Source: Lantana camara (taxonomy: Eukaryota > Streptophyta > Magnoliopsida > Lamiales > Verbenaceae). From it: 64,000 nt of DNA. The notes under the pieces are model-generated. The model was not told the DNA's origin. It did not search any database and saw nothing but the letters and a program-made list of their open reading frames with translations. The translations under genes and the position numbers were made by a program. Position 1 is the first letter of the stretch. Each line of letters starts with the position of its first letter. This document shows positions 32,996 through 43,530 of the stretch, piece after piece. The stretch spans positions 126,591,501 to 126,655,500 of the forward strand of contig CM074857.1 of NCBI GenBank assembly GCA_037501455.1, read 5' to 3'.

Positions 32996-34111
32996 TTAGG
33001 CTTGAAAAATTACTAAACCTTTCTCCGTTACCTTATTTTGGTGCTGGGGCGAAACAAGGCTCTCAACAAAGGTACATCCACCTATAAAATTAGCCAAAAC
33101 CCCATCAACAACCATGTCCCTCAAACTACCATCATTGGCATTGTAAACCACCAAAGTATCCCATTCTCCCCCAGAAAAAATATGTAAATAGTAAGTCTTC
33201 ACAAACAAAATTTCATCATTGCCAAGAAAACACAAGGGCGTAACTGAATTCATTCCATAGTCAGCTTTAATCCTGAACTTAGTCCAAGATTCTCTCACAA
33301 CATAATCCTTCATAATCCAAACATCTTTGCTTATACTATCCATTATAGAGAGACATCCCCCACAAGCCACGAGTTTGTCAAGGTCAAATTTCCCCATACC
33401 AACACCACTTGGAACAGGAATTTCATCAAACACCTCGTCTGCAAAATTGAAAGCAAGTATTACAGGAGGGTCACCTGCTTTTCTACCTCTAGCCAACCAG
33501 TGAATAGCTCCATTCACATAAACCCCAGCGCCAGGAAGATAAGGAATATCATGATCATAACATAAACTATCCACGCGTTTCCAAAGACCCGTTTTAACGG
33601 AATACACATCAACAAATTTACCAACTTCTTGTTTATATTCATTACCAATTTCACAACACGAAACCCTGAGAATCTTATAATCATCGTTAGTTCTATCATA
33701 CCCAAATCCATGAGAGCTATAGAGCGCCACTGGATTATCCGGTACTTTCACCAGCTGCAGAATAACGGGGTTCACCAAAAACTTCTCATCACGTCCATTT
33801 ACAATCAAAACTAACCCATCACAAGAAACTACTACATCGATCAAGGAATCTGGAAATTCCATTGGAAATTCCAGCCTTCTCGAAAGGGCACTGCCTTTCA
33901 CGTCGGTGATTGAGTGGATTGAGTGAGATGGGGAAACGAGAATGAGATTCTGTTCATGGGGTTTTTGAGTAAGGTGGGATTTGATGAACTGCGGAGTGGA
34001 AAGAAGAGTTCGCCAGTGCTTTGCTAAACACCTGCACCTCCCCACGGATTTCGCCGGCAGCCGTGAGAAGATGTCGATTAGGATTTCTTCGGGGAACTTG
34101 GCCGTAGCCAT
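32996..34111 (-). CDS. F-box protein, CPR1/CPR30-like (unit E)
   Basis: Intact, 371 residues from the ATG at 34111 (MATAKFPEEILIDIFSRL), which matches the start in units A, C and H; an in-frame ATG 11 codons earlier (34144) would add MENPYLNSNRE. The associated domain shows VSCDGLVLIVNGRD, GFGYDRTNDDYKIL, VDVYSVKTGLWKRV, GVYVNGAIHWLARG and PLCFLGNDEILFV, then a long insert (YYLHIFSGGEWD) before LVVYNAND. It ends with NKVTEKGLVIFQA, the element-derived tail. Role as for the family: SCF substrate receptor with unknown target. Confidence 0.9.
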   Translation of the reverse strand: MATAKFPEEILIDIFSRLPAKSVGRCRCLAKHWRTLLSTPQFIKSHLTQKPHEQNLILVSPSHSIHSITDVKGSALSRRLEFPMEFPDSLIDVVVSCDGLVLIVNGRDEKFLVNPVILQLVKVPDNPVALYSSHGFGYDRTNDDYKILRVSCCEIGNEYKQEVGKFVDVYSVKTGLWKRVDSLCYDHDIPYLPGAGVYVNGAIHWLARGRKAGDPPVILAFNFADEVFDEIPVPSGVGMGKFDLDKLVACGGCLSIMDSISKDVWIMKDYVVRESWTKFRIKADYGMNSVTPLCFLGNDEILFVKTYYLHIFSGGEWDTLVVYNANDGSLRDMVVDGVLANFIGGCTFVESLVSPQHQNKVTEKGLVIFQA

Positions 34112-35557
34112 TTCTCTGTTTGAATTCAGATAGGGGTTTTCCAAAATTTTGAAAGAGAAGAAACAGTTGACAGAAAAGATGAAATCTTGATGGTTTTCGT
34201 CACTGGGGTTCTGGGAATTTGATCTGTTCTCTTGCTTCTATGGCGCAGGCGCGCAGCTCTATGGCTCTCTGTGATTCTTTACAGAACTTTCGCAGTAAGC
34301 AAAAGATCAAGAAAAAAAGTATTTAACTTTTGATATATTGCAATTTTGGTCCCATTTTATATGAAAATTACCAAAAATTGTTCCTTATATTATTGACATT
34401 AACAAAAAGGAGATGTTAGATTTGAACTTTGCTATTTGTCCTCGAATGGAAATTTATGTCATACAAACCTTATTCCCCTTCATTTCGAACACTCTTTCAT
34501 TCCGCCCCTTCATATTTCTTACCTGCTTAATCATTTCTTACTTCTCTTTTGCAATAGTGCTTAATCATGTCTTCTTACCTCTCTTTTGCAACTAGTGCAA
34601 GAATGTTATGCAATGATGGTGTAAATTCGATTGTAGAAATGTGGTTTAGGCAGTAGATTCGACACTTGTGGAGTTTACTCATAGATCAATGACAATCATT
34701 CATGATAGTAGATTTGACACTTTTACTTGCTGAGATTACTCAAATAGTTGAACGCTCAAAAACCCCAATTCAATGTTCTTTTCGTATCGTTGTTGATTAG
34801 AATCATTTTGGTAAAGGATTAGAATGCAGTCGCATTTTTCATTAAATTTACATTCCATGATGGACATGTTGTGCAATTCAGATCGAATGATCTTTAATAT
34901 GTTAATGTGATGCATTATTTTCATTTTCCATTCATATGTTGTGACTAGTTTCAACTCAATATTTCTAAATTTTGTGTAAAAATAATGGGGAAAAAAAAAA
35001 AAGAAAAGAAGGCAGCGATTCCTTTTGATTTCCATCCAAAATAGATTACAATTGCCGTAGAACAAGACCAATTTGACGGTAAGACCATTAACTTATTGTC
35101 GGCCCCATAATGTCCTCTCCGAATATAAACATCCAAACCCCTCTCTAAAAGCACAAGACTGTCCCACATTCAGTGCTTGCTCGTCCGAAGCAAACTACAA
35201 ACTTCTGAAAAATAAAAATACATTCGCTCACTGTATAAAATTACACATCCCACATCAGTTATAGTAGATTATTTGCGATTTCTACCAATACAGGCGCAAT
35301 TTGATTGTCAAGTTCTGTCTTATAAAACTGCAAAGTAATACATAACATTGCAAAGGAACATATAGACAACCCGAAACCAATACAAAACACAACCTATACA
35401 TAGTTTATGTTGATGGAACTTTAACCATTGATGACAGAAGTCCCAATTTCTGCCAAAAACCACAAAAAGTTGAAATTTTGAAAGATCCAACTCAAAATCT
35501 CTAGGGACAATTACATTCACACCCCCTTAGGTTTCATATAATTACACAAACTTTCCC
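34112..35557. repeat. Upstream block of unit E and downstream spacer of unit F
   Basis: About 34112-34970 is the common upstream block and about 34971-35557 the downstream spacer, closely matching 18165-19658. Small open frames shared by these spacers are not under evident protein-level constraint. No gene is seen. Confidence 0.55.
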
Positions 35558-36259
35558 TTAGGTTTGAAAAGTTACTAAGCCTTCATCCGTTACCTTATTT
35601 TGCGGTAAAGGCGAAACGAGGCTCTCAACAAAGGTAAATCCATCTATAAACCTAGCCGAAACCCCATCAACAACCATGTTCCTCAAATTACCACCATTGA
35701 CATTGTAAACCACCAAAGTTTCCCCTTTAACCATAAACATAGTTTCATTATAGCCTTTGTAAACCTCCAAAATTTTCCCTTGCCTCACATACAAAATTTC
35801 ATCATTGCCAAGAAAACACAAGGGCTTAACTAAATCCCTTTCATAGTCAACATTAATCTTGAATTTAGTCCAAGATTCTCTCACACCATAATCCTTCATA
35901 ATCCAAACATCATTATTTTCCATATTCATTATACAGAGACATCCCTCGAGCGCGACGAGTTTGTTAAACACAAATTTGCGCACATCAACACCACTTGGAG
36001 CAGGAATTTCATCAAACACCTCGTTTGCCAAATCGAAACCAGCTATTATAGGGGGACCACCCGATTCTCTACTACTACCCCACCAATGAATAGCTCCATT
36101 CACATAAGCCCCACCCCCAGGTGCAAGACCAGGAATAGCATGATCATAACATAAACTATCCACGCGATTTAGTAACAGAACCATCCCATCACAAGAGCCA
36201 ACGAACTTGGTCCAGGAATTGTGCAATTTGAGAGGTTTTGAAGGGAAGTGTAACAGCAT
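35558..36259 (-). pseudogene. Chimeric F-box-associated gene without F-box (unit F)
   Basis: The 233-codon frame starts with an unrelated leader (MLLHFPSKPLKLHNSWTKF), jumps to GSCDGMVLLLN, and then directly to RVDSLCYDHAIPG. About 70 residues that separate these blocks in unit C are missing, as is the whole F-box. From there to the end it is very close to unit C, including the RQGKILEVYKGYNETMF insert and the TFQT tail. The open frame could still be expressed as an F-box-less protein, but loss of the SKP1-binding part argues for a pseudogene. Its upstream edge joins the duplicated segment at 36280. Confidence 0.8.
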
Positions 36260-36279
36260 GTTTCAAGTTATGGATACAA

Positions 36280-36602
36280 GTTTGCGTTTTTAGTCTAATT
36301 GTTAGCTTGGTAGACCAAGTCTTGTTCCACACTCGGTCTTGCAACACTCCCCCTAAATCAGGTAATCTTAAAAAATATTTCTGTTTTTTTTTTTCCTTAT
36401 CAATACAAAGATATTAACACTAAGAACATTTCACTTCATTCATAAAAATAGAGCATATATAATTACAGTCCACCCTAAGCAAAATACGTATATATATAAA
36501 TATGATTATCCCATGCAAATCATCCTGAGTCCATCGATCCTAGTATCCCAATCACTATTTACTATGACCCTTGCATAATAACACCAATCAACTAATCTAT
36601 AT
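36280..36602. repeat. Segment duplicated from the 41.1-kb region
   Basis: Sequence from 'gcttggtagaccaagtcttg' to 'aatcaactaatctata' is shared with 41097-41423. The right part corresponds to the C-terminal region of the coat-protein-like copy 2. It therefore represents a third, minimal fragment of that composite. Confidence 0.7.
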
Positions 36603-36911
36603 CCCATGCAAAATACGCATATAAAATTATAAATATGACCCTTGCAACTGATCTATGCTAATTTGAATATTGCTACATATTTAATTTGGTGGTTGATTTG
36701 ATTGTTGTGACTTGGAATTTAACTGCTAGGTATTTAGTGATTGATTGAATTATCTTAATTTGAAATTTAACTACTAACCTAGTTATCGTAGCTGACCTGT
36801 TTTTTTTTTTTTTTTTTGGCCAAGAAGGGTTGGTCAACATGGTTTGAGGGTTGATTCTCGAAGGCAATGACTCGAGTTCAAATCCCTCTGACCACTTGGG
36901 GAGTGTGTGTT

Positions 36912-36948
<37 letters not shown>

Positions 36949-37380
36949 TGTATATTTTTTATCAACATTTCATAATTATGTTATGTATTTTGTAAAAGAA
37001 CCTCCCTTAAATGCTTAATTGTCGCCAAAGAAGGTTGAGATTGCGTTGATTCCAAATCTTGTGTTCGACTCTCTATTCTAATGCATCCATATTTTTATCA
37101 TATTCATATCGCACCGTGTATATATTACGGTATCCTCATCCGTACAACATGGAATCTGTATCTATTAAGATATTATTGGAGGGAAAATCTTTTGATGGGA
37201 AAAAACGAATCCGCAGCAAACTATTACAGGAATTAAACTCAGCAAATATTAAATTTCTGACCTAAGTCAACCACTTAAAAATAGAAAATCAATCCTCGTC
37301 AAAATAAAGAAATCCCAATTTCCAACCTTGAACCCCCTTGACTTTATCCCGAGATACATGGTGCCATGAAGATTTGGATA
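36603..37380. other. Spacer with SINE and TA repeat, upstream of eRF1
   Basis: This contains the SINE at about 36825-36925 and a (ta)n tract at 36927-36949. No other feature or gene is seen. Confidence 0.5.
36825..36925 (+). mobile_element. tRNA-derived SINE, plus strand
   Basis: It has an A-box-like 'ttggtcaacatggtttg', a B-box-like 'gagttcaaatccc' and a poly(A) tail at 36912-36926. It shares 'ttctcgaaggcaatgactcg'-style sequence with the copy at 7565-7692. No tRNA fold closes. Confidence 0.5.
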
Positions 37381-37392
37381 AACCTATGATAT

Positions 37393-37400
37393 TATAAATA
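37393..37400 (+). promoter_or_regulatory. Candidate TATA box of the eRF1 gene
   Basis: 'tataaata' is a textbook TATA box, which would place transcription start near 37425. Two further 'ctatatataa' motifs at 37456-37465 and 37481-37490, 25 bases apart, are alternatives that would start nearer 37512. Confidence 0.45.
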
Positions 37401-37540
37401 GGTCATCATCAAACCCAAGAAACCCAACCTCCTCCAACTGTTTCATTCTCACTCCCTATATATAACTCTAACTCTCCACCCTATATATAATCCTATAGAA
37501 TAATACTTCAGTGCTTCCTTCTCCTCTCAATTCAAGCAAG

Positions 37541-38283
37541 GTATTTCCGAAAACCCTTGATTTTGGATTCCTCGTCTTTTTGAGTTGGATCTGTGTGTTT
37601 TTGTTTGAGATTTGTTGGGTTGTTTATGTTTTTGTGTTTTTCTGATCGGGTGTGGTTTTGTTACTGGTGGGATTTAGCTGGTTTGTTGATCGGGTGTGGT
37701 TTTTGTGTTTTTCTGATCGGGTGTGGGCCTGTGGGGTATGTGGTTTGACTTTTGTGGGATGTTGGTTGGGGATCAATCTGGGTTTTTGGCGGGAAAATTT
37801 TGTCTTTTGTTTGTGGGATCTGATGTTGCGACTGTATGTGGATTTTTGCTGATTGATTTGCTTTGATGTATGCTGTGGAACATGTTTTTGTGGTTTTTAA
37901 TCGCTCTGGGATTTGTGATTCTGGATTTTTCTTTAACTCTTTGAAGTAAAACGCTTTACTGTTTCGTTGAATTAATTATTAAGTAATTACAGATGATTTT
38001 GTAATTTCGGTGGTTGTTTTCTGGGCTGATTATATGCAGAAAAACAGTTTTGGATGTTCATTATACAGGTCCTGTTAATGTGATTTTAGCCTTTTCAAAA
38101 AAATTGCGATGAGTTGTTTTTATAAATTATCCATATTGTGAGTTCTGCACTTGTGTACATTAGCATGGCTGACTTGCAGAGATGGCTGATATTGTATATT
38201 GATTTTAAAGATATTCAGCTGCATATATTGTGTTTATATGCTCTAAATTATTTCTGCGTTTTGTTCGGTTAGGATTTTTGCAG
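37541..38283 (+). other. 5' leader intron of the eRF1 gene
   Basis: The donor is at 'caagcaag/gtattt' (37541). The acceptor is either 'cggttag' (ending 38272) or 'tttttgcag' (ending 38283), 25-35 bases before the ATG. The interior is T-rich as in plant leader introns. Plant eRF1 genes commonly have an intron-free coding region with the intron in the leader, which supports this reading. Confidence 0.65.
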
Positions 38284-38307
38284 CATCAAGTACAATCTCC
38301 GAAAACA

Positions 38308-39708
38308 ATGGCCGATGGACATGAAACTGATGAGAACATTGAGATATGGAAAATCAAGAAGCTCATCAAGGCACTGGAAGCTGCTCGAGGCAATGGAACA
38401 AGTATGATTTCTCTTATCATGCCTCCACGTGATCAAATATCTCGTGTTACTAAGATGCTTGGAGATGAATTTGGAACTGCATCCAACATCAAAAGCAGAG
38501 TGAACCGCCAATCTGTTCTAGGCGCTATCACATCTGCTCAGCAGAGACTGAAGCTGTACAACAAGGTTCCTCCAAATGGACTTGTGCTCTACACTGGAAC
38601 CATTGTTACTGAAGATGGAAAGGAAAAGAAAGTAACAATCGACTTTGAGCCTTTCAGGCCTATAAATGCATCCCTTTATCTCTGTGACAACAAGTTCCAC
38701 ACTGAAGCTCTCAATGAACTTTTGGAATCTGATGACAAGTTTGGCTTCATCATTATGGATGGTAAGGGAACCCTTTTTGGAACATTGAGTGGTAATACTA
38801 GGGAGATTCTTCACAAATTTTCTGTGCACCTTCCTAAGAAGCATGGAAGAGGAGGGCAATCTGCTCTGCGTTTTGCTCGTCTTGGTATGGAGAAGCGCCA
38901 CAATTATGTCAGGAAAACAGCAGAGCTTGCCACTCAATTTTACATCAATACTCAGACAAGCCAGCCTAATGTCGGAGGACTAATACTTGCTGGTTCAGCT
39001 GACTTCAAGACAGAGCTGAGTCAATCTGATATGTTTGATCCTCGTCTACAGGCAAAGATCTTGAATGTTGTGGTTGTTTCCTACGGAGGGGAAGATGGCT
39101 TCAATCAGGCCATTAAGCTGTCAGCTGAGATCCTATCCAATGTGAAAATTTTTCAGGAGAAGAAATTGATTGGCAAATACTTTGAGGAGATTTGTCAGGA
39201 CACTGGCAAGTATGTGTTTGGAGTTGATGATACACTGAAAGTTCTTGAAATGGGGGCCGTGGAGACGCTTATTGTGTGGGAAAATCTTGACATGACTAGG
39301 TATACATTGAAGAATACCTCTACTGGTGAAATTGTCATAAAGCACTACAACAAGGAGCAGGAGAATAATCAGGATAACTTCAGGGATCCTGCTACAAAGG
39401 CTGAATTGGAGGTTAAGGACAAGATGTCGCTCCTAGAATGGTTCGCCAATGAATATAGAGCATTCGGTTGTACACTTGAGTTTGTAACCAACAAATCTCA
39501 AGAGGGATATCAATTCTGTCGCGGTCTTGGAGGAATCGGAGGCATCCTCCGTTACCAATTGGATGTCCGGGCTTTTGATGAGCTTTCTGATGGAGAATTG
39601 GATATCCGGGCTTTTGATGAGCTTTCTGATGAGCTTTCTGATGGAGAATTGGATGTCCGGGCTTTTGATGAGCTTTCTGATGGAGAATACTACGAAGATT
39701 CTGAATAA
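38308..39708 (+). CDS. ERF1: Eukaryotic peptide chain release factor subunit 1 (eRF1)
   Basis: This cytosolic factor recognises all three stop codons in the ribosomal A site and triggers peptide release with eRF3. The start [19 protein letters not shown] matches plant eRF1. Stop-codon recognition motifs are intact: NIKS at residues 60-63 (within TASNIKS) and the YLCDNKF motif at 124-130. The catalytic GGQ is at 182-184 (HGRGGQS). The C-domain, including [14 protein letters not shown], is complete. The single-exon frame is 466 residues, whereas plant relatives are about 436. The extra 30 residues are an in-frame tandem expansion of the acidic tail (residues 418-460). An upstream in-frame extension starts at GTG, so the ATG at 38308 is preferred. 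Confidence 0.96.
   Translation: MADGHETDENIEIWKIKKLIKALEAARGNGTSMISLIMPPRDQISRVTKMLGDEFGTASNIKSRVNRQSVLGAITSAQQRLKLYNKVPPNGLVLYTGTIVTEDGKEKKVTIDFEPFRPINASLYLCDNKFHTEALNELLESDDKFGFIIMDGKGTLFGTLSGNTREILHKFSVHLPKKHGRGGQSALRFARLGMEKRHNYVRKTAELATQFYINTQTSQPNVGGLILAGSADFKTELSQSDMFDPRLQAKILNVVVVSYGGEDGFNQAIKLSAEILSNVKIFQEKKLIGKYFEEICQDTGKYVFGVDDTLKVLEMGAVETLIVWENLDMTRYTLKNTSTGEIVIKHYNKEQENNQDNFRDPATKAELEVKDKMSLLEWFANEYRAFGCTLEFVTNKSQEGYQFCRGLGGIGGILRYQLDVRAFDELSDGELDIRAFDELSDELSDGELDVRAFDELSDGEYYEDSE
39559..39687 (+). repeat. Tandem expansion of the eRF1 C-terminal tail
   Basis: Three units lie end to end: 39559-39597 ([13 protein letters not shown]), 39598-39648 ([17 protein letters not shown], with DELS itself doubled) and 39649-39687 ([13 protein letters not shown]). 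Other eRF1 proteins have a single copy before the final YEDS-type end. The units are nearly identical at the DNA level, so the expansion is recent. Confidence 0.95.
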
Positions 39709-39768
39709 CAATCAATCAACTTCTCCATTTCCACAGAATAGCAATCAATCAACTTCTCCAATTCCAGT
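39703..39768 (+). repeat. 33-bp tandem repeat across the eRF1 stop codon
   Basis: 'gaataacaatcaatcaact' at 39703 recurs as 'gaatagcaatcaatcaact' at 39736, and both continue 'tctccatttcc/attcc'. The first copy includes the stop codon, and the second gives TAG at the corresponding position. Confidence 0.85.
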
Positions 39769-40617
39769 GCAGGGTTGGAGCGGATTATCTGCACTGTTAC
39801 AAGCGGGCTCGCCCCGGACTGTGCCGCTCAGACTATGTTGCCTAAAAAAATTCATGGGATTTCATCGAGGTTGGTTATTCCCACACATACATAGCTCTAC
39901 CTATTGCAAAATATTCTCTCTTGATACTAATTCGATGTTATAATTGTTTCTCCTCTCGTCTAGGGTATGCAGCTATGCCGAAATTATCAGGAGTGGAGGA
40001 GAAATTACCATATAAGGGGAGATAATACGAAGATTCGCACGTAAATGGTTTCAATACGAGTCATCCCACCTCACAGTGTTACTATTGGTCGTCAAATACG
40101 AGCTGCTTTAGCTTTCCAGAGAGAAAGCAGTTGTCTTCTTTGAGTTGATGACACTAATCTTGTTGATTCAAGATTGCTATCTTTTATGTTATATGTGTGT
40201 CTGTTAGTTTCAGAACTTCTCTGTGTTAAATAAGCTTTGCAACTGGGATTGTTAATGCATAAGCAGACTTTTGCTGTTGTTTAGCATGGATTTATGTCTA
40301 TTTGATTTCAAGTCTTTTAAGACTTTTATCCTATGTTGATTTCGGTTGTATTAAGGTTCAAACTTCTATGTTTAATTGTGGCATTTATGATGAATGCTTA
40401 CAAATCTTTGTCAATTGGGCCGAGGGTCAAGTTTCGTGCCAAGCTTGCCACTTCCAGGATGATTATTCAATTTGTGTCCCACTTGGACTCTAATTATGGT
40501 ATTAGAGGAAATAATTCACACATTAAATTAAGTGTAAGCCACCAAATTATGCAGTTTCAATTCTACTAGCCCGATAAGAAGAGATTTACATATTTACATT
40601 TAATTTAGATGGGTTAA
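39709..40617 (+). other. eRF1 3' UTR region with a possible intron
   Basis: A plausible intron lies at 39870-39963 ('cgag/gttggt' to 'cctctcgtctag/ggtatg'). The transcript probably ends between 40200 and 40320. Beyond this no gene is seen; the short frames near 40302-40569 are not supported. Confidence 0.4.
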
Positions 40618-40862
40618 TTTATTTTTTCACCTCAAAGTCAAAATTTTGAAATTTAAGGTCGGTATCAAAATTTTTAATTTTGTTTCAGTTAAGTGTCCAA
40701 TTTTAAATCCAGTTAATAAATGTAAAATATGTGTCATTTTTTTAATAGCTGAATCTGAAATTAGGTATTTAAGTGCAATAAAATTCAAATATTGAGTATT
40801 AAAGTATAAAATTTTAAAAATTAAGTATTAAAGTACAAAACATCTAAAAGATTGGGGCCAAA
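40618..40862. repeat. Foldback-like miniature element, second copy
   Basis: It resembles 1045-1265: both carry 'tgtcattttttt' or 'aatgacac' cores and end in 'ttaaagtacaaaacatc'-like repeats with a final 'gattggggccaa'. It is more diverged and AT-rich. There is no gene. Confidence 0.42.
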
Positions 40863-41096
40863 AAAAAAATATATCAATCCAATTTAAATTTACAAAACGA
40901 GAAAACGTATACAAACAGACGACAAATCATGATTTTATCAATTTCAACATCATTCTATTTCACGAATTCTCCCTTGTTATTTTTAAAGCGATAAATTAAT
41001 TTTTACAAATTCAATTTTTATAGTAATCCCCTGCCCTTCATAATTAATCCGAATTAGGCTTTAAATAACAAAGTCTTTCATAATTTGCATTTTCAG

Positions 41097-41423
41097 TCTA
41101 ATTTGTTTGCTTGGTAGACCAAGTCTTGTTTTGTTCCACACTGGGTCTTGCAGCACTCCCCCTAAATAAGGTAATTTCAAAGAAATATTTCTGTTTTTTT
41201 TCTTTTTCTTTTCATTTATTTCTTATCAATACAAAGATATTAACACTAAGAACATTTCACTTCATTCATAAAAATAGAGCATATATAATTACAGTCCACC
41301 CTAAGCAAAATACGTATATAAATATGATTATCCCATGCAAATCATCCTGAGTCCATCGATCCTAGTATCCCAATCACTATTTACTATGACCCTTGCATAA
41401 TAACACCAATCAACTAATCTATA
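41097..41423. repeat. Segment duplicated at 36280-36602
   Basis: It shares 'gcttggtagaccaagtcttg' through 'caccaatcaactaatctata' with the 36.3-kb copy. It forms the 3' flank and last codons of the coat-protein-like copy 2. Confidence 0.7.
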
Positions 41424-42461
41424 CCTCTTAAAACTAGAACTAGGCACAACAGTGTCTTTATCTTCACCTCCCTTGGGAACCTTCCTCTTCTTGTTGGCAG
41501 AATCCACCAAAAGAGTAACACAAGAATCGGGCAAATTGTAGCAATCATCCGTCTCAAGGGAGTGAATTTCATAGGATCCGAAGAAGCTTCGAGTAGAAAT
41601 CCGGCTAAGTTTGGCCATGTCGTTTTTCATGGGGTTAATCCCGTTTGGGGGAAATTGCCAATCATCAGCATCTCTTGGTCCAAGATTCGGAGTGCAAGCG
41701 GCTCCAACAATGTAGGCAAGGGCTACATCGGTACTATCATAGTTCCCTTGTTGTGGAAACCATGCACAACATGTTTGTTCATCATGCCAATCAAAGAGCC
41801 AGAAAGGCCTCCCCATTTTGTTATTGGAAACATTGTGAATCTTCCATTTCGTATTCTCAATCATAACATTAATAAGCACATCGAATATTTCATCATTCAA
41901 TGTGAAATCAGCAATATCAACAGGATTCTACGAAAGGAGAGGCATATATAGTGTGTCTTCTGGTGTGTGTTGTATATGTGTCGGTTTGAGTGACTCTGTC
42001 AATAAAACAAGAAAGGCATCGTATTGGGTGGAATGTGGCATCCTTTCTTGGTCATATTTTTCATGGAAGTCTAATGGACCTACCGCTCTTGTAGCCTCAC
42101 GGATTGAACAGTATAGATCATGGAACCAAGTTGATATGTAAACTCTAGCCGCATAAGTAGTTGGCTCGACTCCTTGTGGTACGACAAAGACATCATCAAA
42201 AAACATCTTGAAATCCTGCCATTGTAACTTGAACATAACAGTATAAAGGTTCACGAGCTGCACGAACATCTCTGTGCAATTCAACGTGACATATCTCTGA
42301 TATTTCTTATAGCGGATCCCAACGCATCCCGTTTTGGAGTTAGTCAAGAAAAACTTCGTTACCCCTTCTAAGCCTTGAGCTTGACTGCCATGAATGTCAA
42401 AAGAGAATCTCATGTTCAGCTTTGGAGTTATTGTATTGAGAACCCAATGCACCACTATCAA
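41328..42461 (-). pseudogene. Partitivirus coat-protein-like sequence, copy 2 (broken)
   Basis: Two minus-strand open pieces in the same frame (42461-41928 and 41900-41328) are separated by one in-frame TAG near 41911. Together they cover about 375 codons, including GCVGIRYKKYQRYVTLNC, AARVYISTWFHDLYCSIREA, GRPFWLFDWHDEQTC and GPRDADDWQFPPNG. This is the fuller of the two copies. The order and motif style fit a plant partitivirus capsid protein (about 480 residues in alphapartitiviruses), which is my family call by eye. It directly follows the first bases of cullin-like exon 2. No virus polymerase sequence is present. Confidence 0.57.
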
Positions 42462-42852
42462 GACTTAGGTCATTCAGACAAGAAACATTATAGACAACTC
42501 TGATTTGGATTCAGCCGAGAGTAGTACACAAGATTGATTACAGCTCATATGATCAAATCATCCCCAAACGAAGTTAACGTTGTATAAAACTGTAATTTTT
42601 AAAGATTTTCTCAATGTTCAAACTTTTGCAGCAAAGAATAAGGAGCATTTCTATAAATCTTGAACCCTAAAATGAGAGAGAAGGAGAACCAGAAGACATC
42701 GTTATAACATCAGAACAGGAAATTATGGTGAAATGTATGTAAATAAGATTCATGAGAAGATAAGTATATAACCTCATATCGTAATCGGAGCTGAAGATCT
42801 GCTGGATGGCTAGCAATCCCTCAAGTTCAAAATTGTGAGTGAGCTTCTTACT
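42462..42852 (-). pseudogene. Cullin-like exon 1 and intron relic, duplicate 2
   Basis: Exon 1 remains as KKLTHNFELEGLLAIQQIFSSDYDMRLYT (about 42769-42852), but its donor GT has become TT. The intron (to about 42490) is well preserved, followed by the first bases of exon 2 and then the coat-protein-like sequence. The upstream half of exon 1, with the start codon, is replaced by 'actagggtttagggtta'. It cannot encode a cullin. Confidence 0.78.
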
Positions 42853-43369
42853 AGGGTTTAGGGTTAATTGGATTAAGGGCAACTTTATAAATGTAGTGAG
42901 AGTTTATTAGTTGCTCTTTGGAGAAACGTGGAGTTAGAGGAACACGTTTTATACTGGTTTGTACGCCTTTGCCTTCTTTACAAGTTTAGGTTTTTTTTTT
43001 TTTTTTTTTTTTTGGGTGAAACATACAAGTTTGTAATCCTATCACTGTGAGCACTGAGCACTCATAAGATAACCACGAATTTTCATAATTATCAATTTTA
43101 CCGAAGTTTAAAAAATTTAAGTTTAAATTTTTTTATAGTTTGGAGAATTAAAAATGGAATTGAGAAATTAAGAGAGTTTTTTGCTTTATTTGAGAACGAT
43201 GGGGATGATTTTAATTAACTTATATTTAAATAGATATAAATGGATAAAAGGTATTTTAGTCTACTTATATATTTTGGCCAGAAATTATCGTGAGAAATGA
43301 ATTAAAGAATGAATTTGAATTAAATCAAAAATACTAGGATTATTTAGAATTATAATGATAATTTACGAT
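42853..43369. other. No gene seen
   Basis: This holds a T tract of about 23 bases at 42991-43013 and otherwise AT-rich spacer without coding signals. Confidence 0.5.
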
Positions 43370-43530
43370 GTACGGATATGAACACGGAGATATTGGACAT
43401 GACACTAAACGGATACGTCGACATGGATTTTGTCTTGAATTTTTCAGGTAAAGAATGTCGGACAGGACATTACACGGCAAAATAATATTTTTAGAAGTGT
43501 TCGTGCATTGTAGATGATAATATAGGGATG
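43370..43530. repeat. GTCCGACACG foldback element, diverged copy
   Basis: The order of motifs matches 7771-7926: 'gatgtacggatatgaacacgg', 'tttgtcttgaattttt', then 'atatttttagaagtgttcgtgca'. The inverted ends are still recognisable. Confidence 0.55.

Noticed and set aside
36825..36925. Possible tRNA gene, suggested by A- and B-box-like motifs
   Set aside because: No acceptor or anticodon stems can be paired, and the flanking poly(A) and a second copy at 7565 point to a SINE.
37652..37852. A 66-codon frame rich in W, F and V upstream of eRF1
   Set aside because: It lies inside the T- and G-rich leader intron and looks like composition, not protein.
38230..38307. An in-frame 26-codon N-terminal extension of eRF1
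   Set aside because: It begins at GTG, crosses the likely leader-intron acceptor, and the normal eRF1 start MADGHE begins at 38308.
39413..39715. Two overlapping antisense frames with repeated HQK and RKLIKSPD motifs
   Set aside because: They are the complement of the eRF1 tail repeat; their repeats are explained by the sense-strand expansion.
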